A stretch of DNA of 61,439 bases from an uncultured Bacteroidales bacterium (GTDB lineage: Bacteria; Bacteroidota; Bacteroidia; Bacteroidales; UBA932): positions 1 through 61,439 of the forward strand of contig CALVDM010000015.1 in NCBI GenBank assembly GCA_944326335.1, given 5' to 3'. The notes beneath the pieces were generated by a model. The model was given only the letters and a program-made list of their open reading frames with translations, was not told the origin of the DNA and did no database searches. The first letter of the stretch is position 1; each line of letters starts with the position of its first letter. The translations under genes and the position numbers were made by a program. Shown piece after piece: positions 56,791-61,439 of this stretch.

Positions 56791-57117
56791 ATGCAGAAGC
56801 TGTTCTATACGATAGGCGAGGTGGCCGATATCCTCGGAGTGAATGTGCCGCACGTGCGTTTCTGGTCGGACACGTTCTCGAGGTTCATCCATCCGGTGAG
56901 GAATGCGAAGGGGAACAGGCTGTTCTCGGCCGATGACGTGGAGACATTCAGGCAGATAGACTATCTCGTGAAGACCGGGTTGAAGCTCGAGGGTGTTGCA
57001 AGGCGGCTCAGGGACGACAGGGCTTCCGTGGCAGCAGAGCTGAAGGTGCTCGATTCCCTCAGGAGAATCCGGGAGCAGCTTGTGGAGGTGCGCTCGTCAA
57101 TGAAACCGAAACAGTAA
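56791..57117 (+). CDS. short MerR-family transcription regulator
   Basis: 108 residues from MQKLFYTIGEVADILGV; longer open frames run into the upstream peptidase. The winged HTH (TIGEVADILGVNVPHVRFWSDTF, LFSADDVETFRQIDYLVKTGLKLEGVARRL) is typical of MerR proteins. It ends soon after, with a short helix and no effector-binding domain, as in many Bacteroidetes MerR proteins found next to M23 peptidases. Target genes unknown. Confidence 0.87.
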   Translation: MQKLFYTIGEVADILGVNVPHVRFWSDTFSRFIHPVRNAKGNRLFSADDVETFRQIDYLVKTGLKLEGVARRLRDDRASVAAELKVLDSLRRIREQLVEVRSSMKPKQ

Positions 57118-57133
57118 TATATGTAATATTGTA

Positions 57134-57913
57134 ATGTTTAAGGTAAGGGATATAGTAAAGGTCATCGAAGACTTCGCCCCGCTTTCCCTCCAGGAGAAAT
57201 GGGACAACAGCGGGCTGGGCATCGGGTCGGAAGACGCTCCGGTATCTTCGGTGCTGATAGGGTTGGACTGCACGCCGGAACTTGTCGATGAGGCGGTGGC
57301 CTGCGGGGCAGACATGATTGTCACACATCATCCGCTCATCTTTTCAGGGCTGAAGAAAATCTCTCCGGACAGCATTGTCGGCAGTGCTGTCATAAAGGCC
57401 GTCTCTGCAGGCATTGCAGTCTATGCCGCACACACGACTGCAGACAAGGTTGTCAGCGGGGTGAGCTGGGCCATGGCCGGAAGGCTCTCCCTTTCGGACG
57501 TGTCGGTCCTCGACCCTGACGCCGACGGCAACGGGCTCGGGGTGACAGGCCTCCTTCCCGAACCTATGTCCGCCATGGAAGCCGTGGCTTTCGTGAAGGA
57601 AAGGTTTTCCCTCAAGGTCGCAAGGACTTCCCGCCCTGTCGAAGGGAAAATCTCCCGGGTGGCTCTTTGCGGAGGTGCCGGCTCGTCGCTCATAGACAGG
57701 GCCATGTCGGCCGGTGCCGGACTGTACATCACAGGAGACGTGTCCTACCATCATTTCTTTACTCCGAAGGATTTCATGCTCATGGACATAGGCCACTATG
57801 AAAGCGAGAAGGACATAGTTCAAATTTTATTTTCATTGTTAAAGAAAAATTTTCCTAACTTTGCAGTCCGTATCACGGAAAACGAAAATAGTAACCCGAT
57901 ATATTATCTTTAA
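57134..57913 (+). CDS. NIF3-like dinuclear metal protein
   Basis: 259 residues. MIVTHHPLIFSGLKKI supplies metal-binding histidines and the C-terminal DIGHYESEKD the last His/Glu ligands of the NIF3/YbgI family (annotated in places as GTP cyclohydrolase I type 2 homologues). FEDFAPLSLQEKWDNSGLGIG is the usual start. Biological role unsettled. It pairs with the following zinc-ribbon gene, a widely conserved arrangement in this phylum. Confidence 0.9.
   Translation: MFKVRDIVKVIEDFAPLSLQEKWDNSGLGIGSEDAPVSSVLIGLDCTPELVDEAVACGADMIVTHHPLIFSGLKKISPDSIVGSAVIKAVSAGIAVYAAHTTADKVVSGVSWAMAGRLSLSDVSVLDPDADGNGLGVTGLLPEPMSAMEAVAFVKERFSLKVARTSRPVEGKISRVALCGGAGSSLIDRAMSAGAGLYITGDVSYHHFFTPKDFMLMDIGHYESEKDIVQILFSLLKKNFPNFAVRITENENSNPIYYL
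57856..57863 (+). promoter_or_regulatory. possible -7 element for the zinc-ribbon gene
   Basis: TAACTTTG matches the consensus perfectly and lies inside the end of the NIF3 gene, 55 bp before the next start. The nearest TTG (57836-57838) gives only a 17-bp spacer, so the promoter is uncertain. Confidence 0.4.
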
Positions 57914-57918
57914 GCGAA

Positions 57919-58728
57919 ATGGCTAAGAAAACGAAAAAAATTGAAACCCCTATAGACCAGAGGGAAACTTTCGTGTCCATTCAGAAGAATTTTGCGGATT
58001 CTGACCTCAGTGTGGAGGAGAAGCTCAAGACCTTATATGCTCTGCAGCAGGCAGATACTGCAATAGACAAGATACTCCAGCTCAGAGGTGAACTCCCTAT
58101 GGAGGTAGAGGCTCTGGAGAACGAGATAGAGGACCTCAAGGCAAAGTCTGCAGGCATATCCGCCCAGATTGACGAGCTCAACGGCAAGATAAACGAGGCA
58201 AAGCACAGCATAGCCGAATGCGAGTCCCAGCTCGAGAAATACCAGTCCCAGCTCGACAATGTGGCGAACAGCCGCGAGTATGATTCCCTGAACAAGGAGA
58301 TAGAGAACCAGGGTCTGCTGAAGGCGATTGCCGAGAAGAATATAGACGAGTCGAAGAGGGCCATCCTCTCGAAGAAGACCGAGCTCGAGGCTGTGAAGGA
58401 GAAGATAGACGTGAAGAACGAGGACCTTGCTGCAAAGAAGTCCGAGCTGTCCACGATAGTCGAGTCTACCGCAGCCGAGGAGGAGAAGCTCCGCGCAAGG
58501 AGGGATGCATGCGCTGAAAAGATAGATGCGAGGACAATGAGTGCATACGAACGCATCAGGAAGAGCTGCAACAACCATCTGGCTGTAGTCTCCGTGCTCA
58601 ACGGCGATTCATGCGGGGGATGCTTCAATTCAATCCCTCCGCAGAGGCTCATAGACATCGCCTCCAACAAGAAGATGATTATCTGCGAATATTGCGGCAG
58701 GATTCTCGTCAATCCTGATTTCGACTGA
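57919..58728 (+). CDS. coiled-coil protein with C4 zinc ribbon
   Basis: 269 residues. Residues about 45-200 are strongly heptad-like (LENEIEDLKAKSAGISAQIDELNGKI, LEKYQSQLDNVANSREYDSLNKEIENQ), and the C-terminus is a zinc ribbon with CGGCFNSIPP and CEYCGRILVNP. Such proteins accompany NIF3 in Bacteroidetes and others; they may be nucleic-acid-binding or ribosome-linked, but the function is not established. Start is 5 bp after NIF3. Confidence 0.88.
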   Translation: MAKKTKKIETPIDQRETFVSIQKNFADSDLSVEEKLKTLYALQQADTAIDKILQLRGELPMEVEALENEIEDLKAKSAGISAQIDELNGKINEAKHSIAECESQLEKYQSQLDNVANSREYDSLNKEIENQGLLKAIAEKNIDESKRAILSKKTELEAVKEKIDVKNEDLAAKKSELSTIVESTAAEEEKLRARRDACAEKIDARTMSAYERIRKSCNNHLAVVSVLNGDSCGGCFNSIPPQRLIDIASNKKMIICEYCGRILVNPDFD

Positions 58729-58737
58729 TAAGCAAGT

Positions 58738-60249
58738 ATGGCTGAAGAGGGGAAAAGACGTTATTCCAGGAAAAATTCAGTCAACCTCGATACATTAGGG
58801 CTTGAGATGGGAAACAAACCGCCTCAAGCTCTTGATGTCGAAGAGGCTGTCATAGGTGCGCTCCTGATTGAGCCGTCCTGTGTGGATGATGCGGTGGACG
58901 AACTCACTCCGTCCGCCTTCTACAGCGAGAAGCACAGGATGATATACCAGGCCATAACGGCCCTTGTGACAGAGCATTCAAGCGTGGACCTCCTTACTGT
59001 TTCCCAGAAGCTTAAGGAACAGGGCAATTTCGAGGTTGTAGGCGGGGCGCAGGCTCTCGCAGCCCTTACCCAGAAGGTCGGGGCGGCCGCGCACATCGAA
59101 TACTACATCAAGATTCTCAAGCAGAAAAGCATACAGAGGGAGCTTATCACCGCTTCCTACGACATCCTCAAGAACTCGTACGACGAAAGCGTGAATGTCG
59201 ACCAGCTTATCGACATGGCGCAGACAAAGATTTTCGCAGCCATCCAGAACAATGTCCGCAAGGAAGGCGAGATGATAGGTTCTGTCATCAACAAGGCCAT
59301 AGCGGACATAGAAAGGCTTCAGGAGACGACAGGGTTGAGCGGAGTGCCGTCCGGCTTCCCGTCCCTGGACAGGATAACCTACGGGTGGCAGCCTTCGGAC
59401 CTGATAATAGTTGCGGCGCGTCCTTCCGTGGGAAAGACCGCTTTCGTGGTGAACGTGGCGAGGAACGCCTCGGTGGACCATCACATACCGGTGGCTTTCT
59501 TTTCCCTCGAGATGCCTGCCATCCAGCTTGCGAAGAGGATGATGGTCTCGGAGACCGGGCTTTCATCCGACAAGATAAAGGGAGGGACAAAACTCGAGCC
59601 CTTCGAATGGGAGCAGCTCGAGATGAAGCTGAAAGACCTGGCCAAAGCCCCGCTGTACATAGATGACACACCGTCGCTGCCGGTCATGGAGTTCCGCTCC
59701 AAGGTCAAGAGGCTCGTGAACCAGAAGGGGATAAGGCTGGTGATAGTCGACTACCTTCAGCTCATGCAGGGGCCATCCGAGCTGAAGGGCATGAGGGAGC
59801 AGGAAGTGGCTGCAATCTCAAGGACACTCAAGGCCACGGCCAAGGAGATGAACATCCCTATAATAGCCCTTTCCCAGCTGAGCCGCGACGCTGTCAAGAG
59901 ACAGGGCAGCAACAGCATGCCGCAGTTGAGCGACCTGCGCGAGTCCGGGTCCATAGAGCAGGATGCCGACATGGTCCTCTTCATACACAGATACGACTAC
60001 CAGGGGCTCAATGAAGACCCTGCCGATGCAGGAAGGACGGAGCTCATCATAGCAAAGCACAGGAACGGTGAGATAGGCAACATACCTCTCATGTTCCGCT
60101 CCTCCGAGGTGCGTTTCGTGGATGAAGCCGAGTCTCTGCCGTTCCAGGCGAATGTGTCTGTGGCTTCCCTGATTAACGGCGACGACCGTTTCCCGGACCC
60201 GTTCGACGGCATATCCTCAAATTCTGATTTCACGAACACGGAATTCTGA
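58738..60249 (+). CDS. dnaB: replicative DNA helicase
   Basis: 503 residues. The N-terminal DnaB domain (PPQALDVEEAVIGALLIEPSCVDDA) and RecA-like C-terminal domain with Walker A VAARPSVGKTAFVVNVA near residue 226 and Walker B RLVIVDYLQLM are complete, with no intein. It unwinds DNA at the fork as a hexamer. Ordinary chromosomal copy. Confidence 0.96.
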   Translation: MAEEGKRRYSRKNSVNLDTLGLEMGNKPPQALDVEEAVIGALLIEPSCVDDAVDELTPSAFYSEKHRMIYQAITALVTEHSSVDLLTVSQKLKEQGNFEVVGGAQALAALTQKVGAAAHIEYYIKILKQKSIQRELITASYDILKNSYDESVNVDQLIDMAQTKIFAAIQNNVRKEGEMIGSVINKAIADIERLQETTGLSGVPSGFPSLDRITYGWQPSDLIIVAARPSVGKTAFVVNVARNASVDHHIPVAFFSLEMPAIQLAKRMMVSETGLSSDKIKGGTKLEPFEWEQLEMKLKDLAKAPLYIDDTPSLPVMEFRSKVKRLVNQKGIRLVIVDYLQLMQGPSELKGMREQEVAAISRTLKATAKEMNIPIIALSQLSRDAVKRQGSNSMPQLSDLRESGSIEQDADMVLFIHRYDYQGLNEDPADAGRTELIIAKHRNGEIGNIPLMFRSSEVRFVDEAESLPFQANVSVASLINGDDRFPDPFDGISSNSDFTNTEF

Positions 60250-60253
60250 ACCC

Positions 60254-61117
60254 ATGCGCATAGCCCTGTCAATGCTCGTGTCCGTATTTCTGTCCATAGC
60301 CGCGTATGCTCAGACCCGGTCCTGGTCGGAAGGCGGTTGCGTGCCGGTGACAGACATATCCGACGGAGACTCCCTGGCATACCAGGCAGGGGAGAAGTTC
60401 TCGTTCTCCATACATTATGAATGGGGGTTGATAGACTCAGACGTGGGCTGGGCCGACATAGAGCTTGACACACTCAGGCTCAACGGCCGCAAGGCTTTCC
60501 ACTGCAGGGTCCACGGCAGGACCACCAGGCTGTACGACCTGTTCTTCCCTGTCCGGGAGGATTTCCAGTCATGGTTCTCATACGACGGTCTCGAACCCCT
60601 CATGTTCACAAGGGATACCAAGGAAGGCAAGTACAGGGCGAGGAACACGTACGTCTACAGGCGCAACGGCATTGCCGGGGACCATATAAAGGCCGATGTC
60701 TACACTTCATCACGCGGGGACCGCTCCCTTGAGCTGCCCCTCACACCGTGCACGTTCGACCTTCCGGCTCTTTTCTATTTTGCCCGCAACATGGATTTCG
60801 ATGTTGTCTCGCCGGGCGTCAGATATCCGATGACCTTTGCCATAGACGATGACGTGTACAACGTCTATTTCATACTTTACGGCAGGGAGACGATAAAGGT
60901 GAAAGGGGTCGGGACCGTCAGGACCATAAAATTTTCAGTCAAGCTCATATCAGGCAACATCTTCACCGGAGACGACGACCTCTCGGTATGGATAACCGAC
61001 GACGGCAACAGGATTCCCGTGCTGTTCTCGGCCCCTATCCTCGTGGGCACAGCTTCCGGCCGGCTTTCGGGATGGAGTTCCCTGAAGCATCCGTTCTCTT
61101 CCCTCGAGAGGAAGTGA
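60254..61117 (+). CDS. DUF3108-family exported protein
   Basis: 287 residues. A Sec signal peptide (MLVSVFLSIAAYAQ) is followed by LAYQAGEKFSFSIHYEWGLIDSDVGWADIEL, characteristic of DUF3108 proteins in the periplasm or outer membrane of Bacteroidetes. LYDLFFPVREDFQSWFSYDGLEPL is another family segment. Function not known. Follows dnaB by 4 bp. Confidence 0.85.
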   Translation: MRIALSMLVSVFLSIAAYAQTRSWSEGGCVPVTDISDGDSLAYQAGEKFSFSIHYEWGLIDSDVGWADIELDTLRLNGRKAFHCRVHGRTTRLYDLFFPVREDFQSWFSYDGLEPLMFTRDTKEGKYRARNTYVYRRNGIAGDHIKADVYTSSRGDRSLELPLTPCTFDLPALFYFARNMDFDVVSPGVRYPMTFAIDDDVYNVYFILYGRETIKVKGVGTVRTIKFSVKLISGNIFTGDDDLSVWITDDGNRIPVLFSAPILVGTASGRLSGWSSLKHPFSSLERK

Positions 61118-61152
61118 GCCATGGAAGAAGGAAAATCTCAGAAACATATATC

Positions 61153-61439
61153 ATGGGAAAGAATGAAATCTCTCACAAAGGCAGAATCACGGCCATAACA
61201 CCGGAATTTACAACCGTGGAGATAGTTTCCACATCGGCATGCGCGGAATGCCATGCAAAGGGGATGTGCGGGATGTCTGAGTCGAAGGTGAAGGAGATAA
61301 CCGTGCCTACCGACCCGTATTCGGACCGCAAGCCCGGGGACGAGGTGGACGTGGTGCTGAAAAAATCCATGGGAATGAAGGCCGTATGGATATCTTATGT
61401 GATTCCTTTGTTCATTTTAATGATTTTAATATTATCTTT
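61153..61439 (+). CDS. RseC/SoxR-reducing-system family protein, 3' end outside the window
   Basis: 95 residues visible. HKGRITAITPEFTTVEIVSTSACAECHAKGMCGM holds the cysteine cluster of RseC-family proteins, then a first transmembrane helix begins (WISYVIPLFILMILIL) at the window edge. In Bacteroidales this gene normally opens the rnf electron-transport operon, which would lie just outside; that is expectation, not observation. Confidence 0.85.
   Translation, partial: MGKNEISHKGRITAITPEFTTVEIVSTSACAECHAKGMCGMSESKVKEITVPTDPYSDRKPGDEVDVVLKKSMGMKAVWISYVIPLFILMILILS

Overview
The window is chromosomal DNA from a member of the Bacteroidales. The evidence is promoters of the Bacteroidetes type (-7 TAnnTTTG with a -33 TTG element), fimbrillin (FimA/Mfa-type) operons with DUF3575, DUF3868, DUF5119 and DUF4906 proteins, an Mpi-family serine invertase, a lysine-rich GH57 enzyme and a QueH/NIF3/zinc-ribbon housekeeping set. 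The DNA is GC-rich for the order, which suggests an Alistipes-like or Cryptobacteroides-like lineage; the species cannot be fixed from the sequence.

Layout: (1) 1-7561, rightward: a storage-glucan block with a GT4 glycosyltransferase (cut by the window edge), a GH57 amylase with a histone-like tail, a glycogen synthase fused to an alpha-glucan phosphorylase, then ribF. (2) 7566-21888, leftward: a nine-gene fimbrial operon (outer-membrane DUF3575/OmpA-like protein first, then DUF5119, several fimbrillin-like lipoproteins and two large modular tip-like lipoproteins). (3) 21889-22181: an intergenic invertible promoter. Near-identical 34-bp inverted repeats flank 157 bp holding a strong promoter that, as sequenced, points into the leftward operon. 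(4) 22182-30947, rightward: a second, different fimbrial operon (DUF3575, DUF3868, Mfa1-, Mfa2- and Mfa3-like proteins, DUF4906). (5) 30949-31593, leftward: an Mpi-type serine DNA invertase, the likely operator of the switch. Inversion should turn one fimbria off and the other on.

(6) 31594-41937, rightward: branched-chain amino acid synthesis, leuA-C-D-B then ilvD-B-N-C. Each half is preceded by a promoter, a short leader ORF and an intrinsic terminator, i.e. attenuators; the ilv leader peptide is 27 residues, more than half of them Ile/Val/Leu. A YgjP-like metallopeptidase follows. (7) 42837-48482, leftward: ilvA, ilvE, queH, rpiB, truB and a MATE exporter, so threonine deaminase and the transaminase that complete the pathway are in a separate operon without an attenuator. 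(8) 48483-48889: non-coding DNA packed with short hairpins in degenerate ~75-bp units. (9) 48890-54687, leftward: alaS, an LptG-type permease fused in frame to methionyl-tRNA formyltransferase, and thiamine pyrophosphokinase. (10) 54834-61439, rightward: two M23 peptidases, a MerR protein, NIF3, a zinc-ribbon coiled-coil protein, dnaB, a DUF3108 protein and the start of an RseC-family gene.

The most notable system is the two-way fimbrial switch: one invertible promoter between two divergent fimbrial operons, an A16 tract in the first gene of one operon as a possible second layer of phase variation, and the invertase gene at the far end of the other operon.
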